This document shows, one piece after another, positions 17,341 to 24,724 of a DNA stretch of 36,669 nt. Position 1 is the stretch's first letter. Each line of letters begins with the position of its first letter. The notes under the pieces are model-generated. The model searched no databases and was not told the origin of the DNA. It was given only the letters and a program-made list of their open reading frames with translations. Made by a program: the position numbers and the translations under genes. This DNA comes from Candidatus Collierbacteria bacterium RIFCSPLOWO2_01_FULL_50_23 (GTDB lineage Bacteria; Patescibacteriota; Microgenomatia; UBA1400; MFAQ01): positions 65,488-102,156 of the forward strand of contig MFAI01000036.1 in the NCBI GenBank assembly GCA_001774555.1. Direction: 5' to 3'.

Positions 17341-17690
17341 ACTACTCCAAGTGTAATTGAAACATCGGCCAAATTGAACCACAACGAAAATAAGAAATTC
17401 CAATGAAGATAATCCCAAACGCTACCCAGCACGACTCTGGACAATCCGTTGGAGAGCCCGCCGACAATAATAAGAAGCCACCCAAAACCGGTTATTCTTT
17501 TGGCAACTGCCAAGGCAAATAGGAGTCCGACCGGAAACAGATATAAATAAGCCGGCAACAAACCATTCGCCAATCCAAAGCTAAAACCGCTATTGCTGGT
17601 CCCCCAGTCTACCGACTTGGTATAAAACTGTAAAAACAAATCAACCAAAACCAATAACAATAGCAAGCCACCCCAAGATGAAAACCTCAC
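17289..17690 (-). CDS. lspA: Lipoprotein signal peptidase (signal peptidase II), short form
   Basis: This membrane aspartyl protease cleaves lipoprotein signal peptides after lipidation. Four membrane segments and the family order are visible: NSGFSFGL, GGLSNGLSRVVLGSVWDYLH and LWFNLADVSITLGV. The two catalytic aspartates (in WDYL and FNLAD) are kept; the conserved Asp of the NLxDR motif is Ser (NGLSR). The GTG at 17690 is preferred: it overlaps the upstream TGA (GTGA) and gives 133 residues; a longer frame from ATG 17795 would overlap the zinc-finger gene by 109 bases with a non-homologous polar extension. Located close to an Lgt-like gene, which supports the call. Confidence 0.85.
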   Translation of the reverse strand: MRFSSWGGLLLLLVLVDLFLQFYTKSVDWGTSNSGFSFGLANGLLPAYLYLFPVGLLFALAVAKRITGFGWLLIIVGGLSNGLSRVVLGSVWDYLHWNFLFSLWFNLADVSITLGVVWQIGNYRSSGRTKTSL

Positions 17691-18100
17691 CTCTTTTTTC
17701 TCGCCTCCACTTCGTTCTCGCAGGCAAAGCAGTATTCTGCCGTCGGTTTGATCGCCAATCTGTCGGTATCGATCATCACTCCACATTTCTCGCAAATCCC
17801 ATAACTCCCGATCTTAATTCTGGTCAAGGTCTTTCGGATATTGATCAAGGATTTGATCAATTCAACCCGTGATGCAAAAACGCGGTCGTGATCGACTTGC
17901 TCCGCCACATCAGCATCAATTGAGTTGTCTTCTTCTCTATTTTTCCCCTTGAAGGGATCTTCTTTTTTCAGGCTGCTTTTTGCTTTCACCAACCTCTTTT
18001 CTTCACCCTTCAAATAATCCATCAATGGCTTCAAAACGTTCATCGGAAAAGAGAACGATAAACCCGTGTTCTTGACGACCTTTTTTGGCTCAGATTTCAT
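17687..18100 (-). CDS. DksA/TraR-family C4 zinc-finger protein
   Basis: The 137-residue protein has an N-terminal coiled-coil-prone region (LKPLMDYLKGEEKRLVKAKS, ELIKSLINIRKTLTRI) and a C-terminal zinc finger CEKCGVMIDTDRL, YCFAC, matching DksA/TraR proteins that enter the RNA polymerase secondary channel and modulate initiation. The coiled-coil tip DxxDxA motif of DksA may be represented by SIDADVAE but is not certain. It sits inside the lipoprotein-processing gene cluster, with ATGA overlap with lgt upstream and GTGA overlap with lspA downstream. Confidence 0.9.
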   Translation of the reverse strand: MKSEPKKVVKNTGLSFSFPMNVLKPLMDYLKGEEKRLVKAKSSLKKEDPFKGKNREEDNSIDADVAEQVDHDRVFASRVELIKSLINIRKTLTRIKIGSYGICEKCGVMIDTDRLAIKPTAEYCFACENEVEARKKR

Positions 18101-18834
18101 TTGGACTTAGTGTACCATCTTCCGAAGATTGGAAGCAACTTGACATCATGAGCTAAACTTCTCCCCGACTGGCGGTATATCAGCATCAAACCCAAAAAAA
18201 CACTCGCCAAACCGAACGGCAGAGCCGACGTTGCGATCACCAACCCGGAAAAAAACAGGAATGCCCCGCAAATGAAACCGGGTCGAGCCTGAGTTTTTCT
18301 GAAGCGATACCAGCCAAAGGTGCGGTACTCCGATTCCAATCTCCAAAGCCAAACAAATATGAGTAAAAAGAACAAAGCTTGGAGGAGCTCGAGCGGAACT
18401 CCAAACACTAGTGAGCCAAGGCCGGCAAATACCCGGCCCAATCTCTCGAAAGCAATGGCTCCGGGAAGACCAAGGGAGGCCAGATCCAGCCCCTCATAAA
18501 ATTTGATCTCTCCCCGCCTGGCAAGCAGGGTAATGCCCAAAAACAGACCAACGAGCAACCCCGCATACTCATAACCCGGGTACTCACGAAGTAGGAAAAC
18601 ACGCAGCCAATTCAACTCGAATATAGAAAGATGAGAGGCGACAAAGCCGATCCTTGCGCCCAGCCAGGAAAACATCCCGGATATGACCGCCAAATCCAGC
18701 AAGCTTTCAACCGGATAGCGGTATTCCAGGCCCTTCTTGTAGACGACAAAACTGTACCAAAAATAACCAACCACCACCAATAAAGACAGGGTGTATACCG
18801 AAAATCCACTGAAAGTAGCCAAGACTTCGCTCAT
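18097..18834 (-). CDS. lgt: Prolipoprotein diacylglyceryl transferase-like protein (divergent Lgt)
   Basis: Lgt transfers diacylglycerol from phosphatidylglycerol to the lipobox cysteine in the membrane. The 245-residue protein has about seven membrane segments with the family order: FSWLGARIGFVAS, YEYAGLLVGLFLGITLLARR, GLPGAIAFERLGRVFAGLGS and VPLELLQALFFLLIFVWLW. The position of the E. coli catalytic His103 (FHGGL) is Tyr (EYAGL), and the GRIGNFINGE signature is degraded to ERLGRVFAG, keeping the arginine. Proximity to lspA supports the assignment. TATACT on the minus strand ends 9 bases before the ATG. Confidence 0.75.
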   Translation of the reverse strand: MSEVLATFSGFSVYTLSLLVVVGYFWYSFVVYKKGLEYRYPVESLLDLAVISGMFSWLGARIGFVASHLSIFELNWLRVFLLREYPGYEYAGLLVGLFLGITLLARRGEIKFYEGLDLASLGLPGAIAFERLGRVFAGLGSLVFGVPLELLQALFFLLIFVWLWRLESEYRTFGWYRFRKTQARPGFICGAFLFFSGLVIATSALPFGLASVFLGLMLIYRQSGRSLAHDVKLLPIFGRWYTKSK

Positions 18835-18843
18835 CCTGTCTAT

Positions 18844-18851
18844 AGTATACT
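18844..18851. promoter_or_regulatory. Palindromic AGTATACT serving as -10 box in both directions
   Basis: AGTATACT is its own reverse complement and contains TATACT on both strands: it ends 9 bases before the lgt ATG and 13 bases before the 18865 ATG. Clear -35 boxes are not visible. Confidence 0.5.
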
Positions 18852-18864
18852 AGAGAGAAACCTT

Positions 18865-19311
18865 ATGCTTTCGATCGCCCACGCTACCACAGGCGCCTTT
18901 ATCGCCACCAAAATCCCCAATCCCTATCTTTCCATTCCCCTGATTCTGGCTTCTCACTTTCTCGAGGATTACATCCCCCATTGGGACGTCGGTCAGGGTT
19001 TGTCCAAAAAAAACAAAGGCCACAAGGACGCTTTTTTGCAAGAGCTTTTTACCGATTTCCCGGCTTCGATACTTTTGGTATTTTTCTTTTTTCAGTACGG
19101 CCAGCCCTTTTCGATTTACCCTTGGCTGGGCTGGTTTTTTGCTCTCCTCCCCGACTTCATCGAGTTCCCTTATCTTTTTCTGGGCTGGCGTTTCACCCCC
19201 ATCAAGCAACTGGCAGCCTTCCACAAATATTTCCATCACTCCACCCCGGAAAAACTGAAGGGGCTCCTGCCCCAAGTCGTCCTGATTCTTCTCATCTACA
19301 TCCTCCGCTAG
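18865..19311 (+). CDS. DUF457/YdjM-like membrane protein (putative metal-dependent hydrolase)
   Basis: The 148-residue protein starts SIAHATTGAFIATK and continues LILASHFLEDYIPHWDVG, the HxxxGA and SHxxxDxIPHWD pattern of the membrane-bound metal-dependent hydrolase family (DUF457). Further hydrophobic segments follow (SILLVFFFFQY, WLGWFFALLPDF) and FHKYFHHS adds histidines near the end. No substrate is known. It converges on efp, and the two stop codons share the palindrome CTAG (19308-19311). Confidence 0.75.
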   Translation: MLSIAHATTGAFIATKIPNPYLSIPLILASHFLEDYIPHWDVGQGLSKKNKGHKDAFLQELFTDFPASILLVFFFFQYGQPFSIYPWLGWFFALLPDFIEFPYLFLGWRFTPIKQLAAFHKYFHHSTPEKLKGLLPQVVLILLIYILR

Positions 19312-19868
19312 TTAACTCTTCCAATATATGAACCCTCTTCCGTGTTGATCTTGAGCTTGTCCCCCTTCTTGATGAACAGAGGCGCCATGACAGTCAAGCC
19401 GCTCGCTACCTTCACCGGTTTGGTCAGGTTGCTGACACTGTTCCCCTTTTCCCAATGTTCGGCCTCGGTCACTTCCATCACTACCGAGGCGGGCACCTCA
19501 ACACCCAGAACTCGTTCGTTCCAGTAGAGCACCCAGGACTTCTCCCCTTCAACCAGATAACTGATATCGTCACCGACTGTCGAAACGGGTAGCTCGACTT
19601 GCTCGAAGCTGATCGGGTCCATGAAATATATCTTTTCATCGTCTTTGTAGAGATACTGTAAGTGTCTCTTTTCCAAAGCAATGTCTTCAACCATATTTCC
19701 CGACTGAAAGCTCTTGGTGATGATCGAACCGGACACCAGGTTTCTCGCCTTGACCTTGATGGTCGCTCCGCCACGGCCCATCTTGATAAAGTCATACTTC
19801 ATCACCTTCCAGGGCGTCCCTTCATCAACGAAGGTTACTCCGACTTTGAGCTTGTTTACATCGATCAT
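19308..19868 (-). CDS. efp: Translation elongation factor P
   Basis: EF-P relieves ribosome stalling at polyproline. The 186-residue protein has the three-barrel layout: KOW-like N-terminal domain with IKMGRGGATIKVKARNLVSG, OB domain with VELPVSTVGDDISYLVEG, and C-terminal KVASGLTVMAPLFIKKGDKL ending EGSYIGRV. The tip residue of the loop, usually Lys34 in E. coli or Arg32 in EarP-dependent species, is Arg32 here (MGRGG). Its own TATAAT (19878-19883) ends 9 bases before the ATG although the methyltransferase ends only 18 bases upstream, suggesting a private promoter. Confidence 0.95.
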   Translation of the reverse strand: MIDVNKLKVGVTFVDEGTPWKVMKYDFIKMGRGGATIKVKARNLVSGSIITKSFQSGNMVEDIALEKRHLQYLYKDDEKIYFMDPISFEQVELPVSTVGDDISYLVEGEKSWVLYWNERVLGVEVPASVVMEVTEAEHWEKGNSVSNLTKPVKVASGLTVMAPLFIKKGDKLKINTEEGSYIGRVN

Positions 19869-19877
19869 ACCGGCTGA

Positions 19878-19883
19878 ATTATA
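19878..19883 (-). promoter_or_regulatory. -10 box of efp (leaderless prediction)
   Basis: TATAAT on the minus strand, 9 bases before ATG 19868; a weak TTAAGT lies 17 bases upstream of it. Confidence 0.55.
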
Positions 19884-19886
19884 CAG

Positions 19887-20897
19887 CTACGCCCTCAAAA
19901 ACTTAAATATACTGGCCTTCTTTCCCGAGACCAGTATCTCGTATTTCTCGGCCAAAGTAAATTTGGAAGTCGTGAGCGCAATCCCCTCAAACCCAATTTC
20001 TCGAGCCACCAGAACGACCATTACTCCCCCGGGTCCCAAAACCCTGCCAAACTCATCGATCATCCGCTTATAAAATGTACCCACATCTCCCAATTTCTCA
20101 TGGTGTCCCCAAGGAGGGTCGGTCACGATCTTGTCCACTGACTCATCTTCGATCTCAGAGAGATTTAAGGCATTTCCGGCACGGATTTTCACCTTCTCGC
20201 GAGTCCAGGACACCTTTTTCGTAAGTAGATTTATTTTACTGACGTCACTATCGATCGCACAAGCGAACTTATAAGGAAAGCTGCTGATTCTTTCCAGGAA
20301 TATCGCCCCGGACCCGCAATAGGGATCAAGAAAAATATCCGATTTTAGTGGGTCAGAGAGACGGCAGAGAACATTAGCCAACCCCAGCTTCAATTCACCC
20401 TCCGTCACTTTTTTCTTTAGTGATGTGATCCTTAATCCGAAAAAAATCGAGCCATCGCTTCGAACCATTACCCAAAATTCACGCTCTCCCTCCACACCCA
20501 ACCACTTCAGACCGGTCCTATTACTGATAAATCTCTCTAGTTTGGCCGACGAATCGTGATCCACACTGACCGTGCGGTTCTCGAAAGAGACCACGAGCTT
20601 AAATGATCCGCCTTTGACCGCGCCCAAACTAGACAGCTTTTCACCCAAGTCCTTATCAGCAAGTAATACTTGAACAGCCTTGTCGCCATCGACACCAATT
20701 AGTTTATCTCGGGAAATCAGAATAAAGCTGTTATTAAAAAATCTGATCTTTCCCACCTGGTGAGAGGGAGTTTTGGTTCGGAAAACTACCAACCCGTCAA
20801 GCAAGAAATCAACTTCGACATCCGCCAAGTCCTCTTTTAACCAACGGTCAGTTACCTTGCCCAGACCAGAAATAAAGGTCGAAAAGAAAGGAAGCAT
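19887..20897 (-). CDS. RNA N-methyltransferase of the UPF0020/Trm14 type
   Basis: The 336-residue protein has an N-terminal region (about 1-165) of the kind found in THUMP-bearing RNA methyltransferases and a Rossmann methyltransferase domain: IFLDPYCGSGAIFLERI (SAM-binding motif I), ACAIDSDVSK, RAGNALNLSEIEDESVDKIV and catalytic motif IV TDPPWGHHEK, which fits N2-guanosine modification of tRNA or rRNA. The start at ATG 20897 is chosen: the longer in-frame extension to 21068 is a translation of the opposite strand of the tRNA-Leu gene. It lies between dnaB and efp on the same strand. Confidence 0.88.
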   Translation of the reverse strand: MLPFFSTFISGLGKVTDRWLKEDLADVEVDFLLDGLVVFRTKTPSHQVGKIRFFNNSFILISRDKLIGVDGDKAVQVLLADKDLGEKLSSLGAVKGGSFKLVVSFENRTVSVDHDSSAKLERFISNRTGLKWLGVEGEREFWVMVRSDGSIFFGLRITSLKKKVTEGELKLGLANVLCRLSDPLKSDIFLDPYCGSGAIFLERISSFPYKFACAIDSDVSKINLLTKKVSWTREKVKIRAGNALNLSEIEDESVDKIVTDPPWGHHEKLGDVGTFYKRMIDEFGRVLGPGGVMVVLVAREIGFEGIALTTSKFTLAEKYEILVSGKKASIFKFLRA

Positions 20898-20946
20898 ACG
20901 CGCCAATCTTAACAGATTCAGCCTAGCTGTGAGATAATAGACATAT

Positions 20947-21034
20947 GCCTGGGTGGTGAAACTGGCAAACACGCAGGTCTCAAAAACCTGTGAGGTAAAA
21001 TCTCTTGCGGGTTCGATTCCCGCCCCAGGCACCA
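20947..21034 (+). tRNA. tRNA-Leu (anticodon CAA)
   Basis: An 88-base class II tRNA with encoded CCA. Acceptor stem GCCTGGG/CCCAGGC; D arm with GGTGAAACTGGCA; anticodon stem CAGGT/ACCTG with loop CTCAAAA, giving anticodon CAA; long variable arm GAGG-TAAAA-TCTC; T arm GCGGG-TTCGATT-CCCGC. It reads UUG leucine codons. It is on the plus strand, opposite to the surrounding dnaB and methyltransferase genes, 12 bases from the dnaB stop. Confidence 0.97.
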
Positions 21035-21045
21035 AAGTCGCGCTA

Positions 21046-23637
21046 CTATCGCCGCCGGTCTGTTCCAAAAAATTTGATCTTCTCTCCCCTGAATGTCAGA
21101 CTGATTTGTGACAAAGGACCATTCCTGTGTTTGGAGATATTCAGTTTGTAGTCAGTCAGGTTGTTGTCATCGGGTTTGTAAAGAAACATGACCACGTCGG
21201 CATCCTGTTCGATACTGTTGTGAACAACCATATCATTGGCCAGGAAATTGGCGTGACCCGGAACAGTTGCATCAAAAACCTCCATCTCTCCACGATCAGT
21301 TATTTCCACTACTTCGTCCCAGTAAATATCCGAACTGGCCAAGTCGAAAAATCTCTTCTCTGGTAGAACTTGATGAATCTTCAAGAGGCGCTTCCGGCTT
21401 ATCCCACTATTGTGACGCTGTGTGCCACTATATGCCCAGTCCAGTCTTTTATGAAACTCCCTTGTTGTCAAACCCGCCCGACGCCTGGCGTCTTCTATCT
21501 CCCCCCAAACTTCCTTCGGCACGACGTCGTCGTTGGGATTCTCTGTTATTCCGCCCAGTAGTTTCATCGCCTCGATGGCCCTTCTCCCCTTCTCCCCCAC
21601 CACACCAACTAATTGTAAAAACTTAACCTGTTCGATCTTTCCTTGAACCACGGCTATCCACATATCCTCATTACCATTCTTCTTTGTGGACGTGACCCGC
21701 GCTCTGATCCCCAACCGCAACAACAGGTGCGCCACCTGCTCTATCAACTGTCGACTACCCGAAGCATAATAAATTCTTATCTTCGGTCCTTTTCCCTTTG
21801 AATTTATATGAACACAACCATCAGTAGACCACAGGTGTTTCAAAAACAAAGCTACTTTCTCTTTTGATTGGAGGAAAATTACTTCCGGAATTCGTTTCTC
21901 TCTAGACCTTTGATCAAAAATTCCCAGATCATCAAGCCATTTTACAATCGGGTTGCGTCGTCCCCTTGCCAATTTATAAACGGACGGTAGATACAAATGA
22001 TACCAATTTGATTGGGGCACGATCCGTGGCTTTATTGTAAATTCGGCAACAGCCGCCCGACGAACTATTTCGATCAGCTCCATTTCGGAGTTTGTATAGT
22101 GCAAGGGCTGATCGGCTAGATAGCAACCATCCCCAATAAGATGGGCCAAAACAACCAACCGGTTGTCACTAACCTGTCTCACGGTGTCACCCTTCCCGAC
22201 CACAACCTCTCTCGCCACACCGATGTGGTCACCCGCATTTAAGCGATCAAGTCTCGTCCACCCAGAAACTTTATAAAAAGGATGATTCGCCGACGCTCTT
22301 ATTATCCGCCCACTCTTAAGCTTCAGTTCGAAAATCCTTTTTTTACCACTCAAAAACGCTCTGCTAATCTTCGCTGGAACAAGTTTCATTTCATTATTCA
22401 TTGCCAAAACCGGAATATCCTTTTTACACACCAAGTCCCCAATTTTGACCCGCTCGCCAGTGTCTTGCCTGACAATTAAAGTATCTCCGGTTAGACAGCC
22501 GGACTCGCGTAAATCCGACAGTTGGGGAATCTTTTCACCACGACTCTCCACCGCACGGGATAGCTGTGACAAGGCAATCACTGGGATACGGAGCTCGCGC
22601 GCCAAGTTCTTCAAACCTTGCGAGATCGCACCCACTTCCTGGACTCGGCTTTCGTATCTACCATCCCCAACCGCGAGCTGGAGGTAGTCCACTACAAGTA
22701 GCTTAAGGCCCACTTCGGCATGAAGACGTCTTGCTTTGGTTCTCATCTGGAGAATAGTTTGCCCCGGCGTATCGTCGATAAAAAGCGGCGAATCGGCCAA
22801 AATACCCATCGCCTCTGACAACTTTTCAAAATCTTCCGGTTTGAGATTTCCTGTCTTCATCTTCCAGGCATCAATTCCCGCCTGCCCGACCAACATGCGG
22901 TCGACCAGTTCGAGATTACTCATTTCCAGAGAAAAAATACCTACCGGGATCTTCTTTTCTACCGCCGCGAACTGGGCAATGTTTGTTGCAAAAGCAGTCT
23001 TTCCGACGCCGGGACGGGCCGCCACAATGATTAGATTGCTATCCTGCAAACCAACCAGCACGTCATCCAAATCAGAAAAACCGGTAGGAACACCTCGGAG
23101 TCCTCCCTCCATCTTCTGCAATTCATCAAGTCGGTCAAAACTTTCAGCCAATGCTTCCTTGATCGGAATAAAGGAGCGTTTGATATTTTTCTGCGACAGC
23201 GAAAAAACTGCTCTTTCCGCCGTGTCCAGAATTGTCTCCAGATTGTTACTTTCATCAAAGGCCAATTCCCCCAACGTCCCCGCCGCCGAAATCATTTGCC
23301 TCTTGATGTAAGTCTCTTTTACCAAGGCTCCGTACTTGACGACATTGGCCGAAGTGGGAACTTCATTGGTCAACTCGGATAAATAAGCCATTCCACCCAC
23401 CCGAGTCAGTCCCTTCTCCTTCTTCAACCAATCAGAAACCGTAATTACGTCAATAGGATCGCGGTTTTCATACAAAGAAATCATCGCCGAATAGATCAGG
23501 CCGTGGTTTTCTCTATAGAACATTTCCGCCTTGAGTGACTCAGCTACCTCGACAATCGCATCCTTATCAATCAGAATCGCTCCCAGAACTGACTTTTCCG
23601 CTTCATCAGAATGTGGTGGAACTTTAAAGTTAGCCAT
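21046..23637 (-). CDS. dnaB: Replicative DNA helicase DnaB containing an intein
   Basis: The 863-residue precursor consists of an N-extein (1-380), an intein (381-807) and a C-extein (808-863); splicing would yield a 436-residue DnaB, a normal length. The N-terminal domain starts PPHSDEAEKSVLGAIL; the RecA-like domain has Walker A ARPGVGKTAFATNIA, LEMS, LLVVDYLQLA (Walker B), IALSQLSRAVE and SDLRESG. The C-extein SIEQDADVVMFLYKP completes the motor. The intein interrupts at the same RESG/SIEQDAD site as the well-known cyanobacterial DnaB intein. The gene end overlaps nothing; the start overlaps the MBL-fold gene by 8 bases. Confidence 0.96.
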   Translation of the reverse strand: MANFKVPPHSDEAEKSVLGAILIDKDAIVEVAESLKAEMFYRENHGLIYSAMISLYENRDPIDVITVSDWLKKEKGLTRVGGMAYLSELTNEVPTSANVVKYGALVKETYIKRQMISAAGTLGELAFDESNNLETILDTAERAVFSLSQKNIKRSFIPIKEALAESFDRLDELQKMEGGLRGVPTGFSDLDDVLVGLQDSNLIIVAARPGVGKTAFATNIAQFAAVEKKIPVGIFSLEMSNLELVDRMLVGQAGIDAWKMKTGNLKPEDFEKLSEAMGILADSPLFIDDTPGQTILQMRTKARRLHAEVGLKLLVVDYLQLAVGDGRYESRVQEVGAISQGLKNLARELRIPVIALSQLSRAVESRGEKIPQLSDLRESGCLTGDTLIVRQDTGERVKIGDLVCKKDIPVLAMNNEMKLVPAKISRAFLSGKKRIFELKLKSGRIIRASANHPFYKVSGWTRLDRLNAGDHIGVAREVVVGKGDTVRQVSDNRLVVLAHLIGDGCYLADQPLHYTNSEMELIEIVRRAAVAEFTIKPRIVPQSNWYHLYLPSVYKLARGRRNPIVKWLDDLGIFDQRSREKRIPEVIFLQSKEKVALFLKHLWSTDGCVHINSKGKGPKIRIYYASGSRQLIEQVAHLLLRLGIRARVTSTKKNGNEDMWIAVVQGKIEQVKFLQLVGVVGEKGRRAIEAMKLLGGITENPNDDVVPKEVWGEIEDARRRAGLTTREFHKRLDWAYSGTQRHNSGISRKRLLKIHQVLPEKRFFDLASSDIYWDEVVEITDRGEMEVFDATVPGHANFLANDMVVHNSIEQDADVVMFLYKPDDNNLTDYKLNISKHRNGPLSQISLTFRGEKIKFFGTDRRR
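21217..22497 (-). other. Intein with LAGLIDADG homing endonuclease inside dnaB
   Basis: 427 residues (381-807 of the precursor). Block A begins with Cys1 (CLTGDTLIVRQDTGERVKIG); block B has SANHPFYKVSG with the key His; the end reads DATVPGHANFLANDMVVHN with penultimate His and terminal Asn, followed by Ser+1 of the extein. All residues for protein splicing are present. The endonuclease part holds two dodecapeptide motifs, LAHLIGDGC and LKHLWSTDGC, each with its acidic residue, so it may still cleave intein-less dnaB. A helical segment (RRRAGLTTREFHKRL, SRKRLLKIHQVL) between the second motif and block F may be a DNA-recognition helix-turn-helix. Confidence 0.95.
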
Positions 23638-24208
23638 TCAAGACCACTACCTCGGTACTCTCAGGCAGAGAGTCGGCGTCTAATTTGAGTTTGTCCATGT
23701 CGCGCTTGACGACCTCAAATTTGTTGGTAGACAAAAAATGATCGACTTCACCGATTGCATCATAACCCATCAGGACGGCAAGATATGGCTCACAGGCGTC
23801 GATGAGACCCGCTCCCCCGGTCAGGGTTACCAACAAAACGTCGATTTCGGACAATTTCTGCTTCATCTTCTCGTCAGGATCGCCGACTAATGCGCCGGTG
23901 TGGGCAACCTCAACGCCGTCGCCGCTTATCCTCACCACCATCCCCTCTTTGCCGATCTCTACTCTGTCTGCGATAATACCAACACCACCGAGCTCATATT
24001 CTCCCTCTTTATCAATAACAAATGTTTTTTCTCGGTTTACTGCCCCGGAGATTTCAAACCTACCTGCCTGCCCGCCTGCATGCGCAGCTTGCGGCGTGGT
24101 ATAAATAACCACATCCGCTTTTTCTTTGGAAGAGATCGGATCAATGACCAGGGTCAAGGTCTTGGTCTTAAATTTAAAACTGTTTTTACCCAAAAATGTT
24201 ATCTCCAT
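23630..24208 (-). CDS. Degenerate MBL-fold (COG2220-like) protein
   Basis: The 192-residue protein starts MEITFLGKNSFKFKTKTLTL and continues VIDPISSKEKADVVIYTTPQ, the layout of the UlaG-like metallo-beta-lactamase-fold hydrolases, and later has GVEVAHTGAL and VLLVTLTGGAGLIDACEP. The metal-binding HxHxDH that should follow the ADVV strand is absent: the place is filled by AAHAGGQAGR, encoded by a GC-rich repetitive tract (about 24061-24095). Later positions such as the second metal His are also not obvious. It is probably not a metal hydrolase any more, or the site was disrupted. Translationally coupled to dnaB (8-base overlap). Confidence 0.75.
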   Translation of the reverse strand: MEITFLGKNSFKFKTKTLTLVIDPISSKEKADVVIYTTPQAAHAGGQAGRFEISGAVNREKTFVIDKEGEYELGGVGIIADRVEIGKEGMVVRISGDGVEVAHTGALVGDPDEKMKQKLSEIDVLLVTLTGGAGLIDACEPYLAVLMGYDAIGEVDHFLSTNKFEVVKRDMDKLKLDADSLPESTEVVVLNG

Positions 24209-24290
24209 ACCTGCCCGCCCCTGGGGGGAGCGAGTTTATCTTAACACATGGTCCGAACGGTAGGATGTGATATAGTTTGCTTGTTCTATT

Positions 24291-24722
24291 ATGCGTAAAG
24301 AAGTCATTTTTGCAATCATCGTCGGTCTGGTCCTTGGACTCGTCATTCTCTATGGTATCCAAGTAGCCAACAAGTCAGCCAAACAGGCGGCCTTGGTACT
24401 TGCTCCCACCCCCGAAGAAACGGTCACTCAGGTCCCCACACCCACCCCCGTCTCCGGCTTGACGATCGTTTCGCCGGCCGATCATTCCGTGATTAACACC
24501 TCAATAGTAAAAATTATCGGCAAGACCGACCCAAACTCGACAGTGGCGGTCTATTCTTCCGAAGATGACGCCTTGGTCAGCGCAGACAAAGACGGCAATT
24601 TTTCCTTCGATCTAAAGCTCACCGGTGGTGAAAACGTCATCAAGGTCACCGCCCTAAAACCCGATCAATCCATCCAAGGAACCCAAATAACCGTTATTTA
24701 CACCACCGCCAAAATCAACTGA
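24291..24722 (+). CDS. Membrane-anchored or exported protein with an Ig-like domain
   Basis: The 143-residue product has an N-terminal membrane segment (about 5-25, VIFAIIVGLVLGLVILYGI), a Thr/Pro-rich linker (APTPEETVTQVPTPTPV) and a C-terminal beta domain (about 55-143: LTIVSPADHSVINTSIVKII, GKTDPNSTVAVYS, DGNFSFDLKLTGGENVIKV) of the bacterial Ig-like type seen in glucodextranase B-type and adhesion modules. It should face the outside of the cell. TATAGT with an upstream TG (24268-24276) lies 14 bases before the ATG. The next gene follows after 2 bases. Confidence 0.8.
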   Translation: MRKEVIFAIIVGLVLGLVILYGIQVANKSAKQAALVLAPTPEETVTQVPTPTPVSGLTIVSPADHSVINTSIVKIIGKTDPNSTVAVYSSEDDALVSADKDGNFSFDLKLTGGENVIKVTALKPDQSIQGTQITVIYTTAKIN

Positions 24723-24724
24723 TC

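Noticed and set aside
17691-17795. Upstream ATG start for lspA
   Set aside because: It would add 35 polar residues inside the zinc-finger gene; the GTG overlapping the upstream stop matches family length and local gene overlaps.
20898-21068. N-terminal extension of the methyltransferase gene (reads LVPGAGIEPARDF)
   Set aside because: It is the reverse-strand translation of the tRNA-Leu gene, a common annotation artefact; homology begins downstream of 20897.
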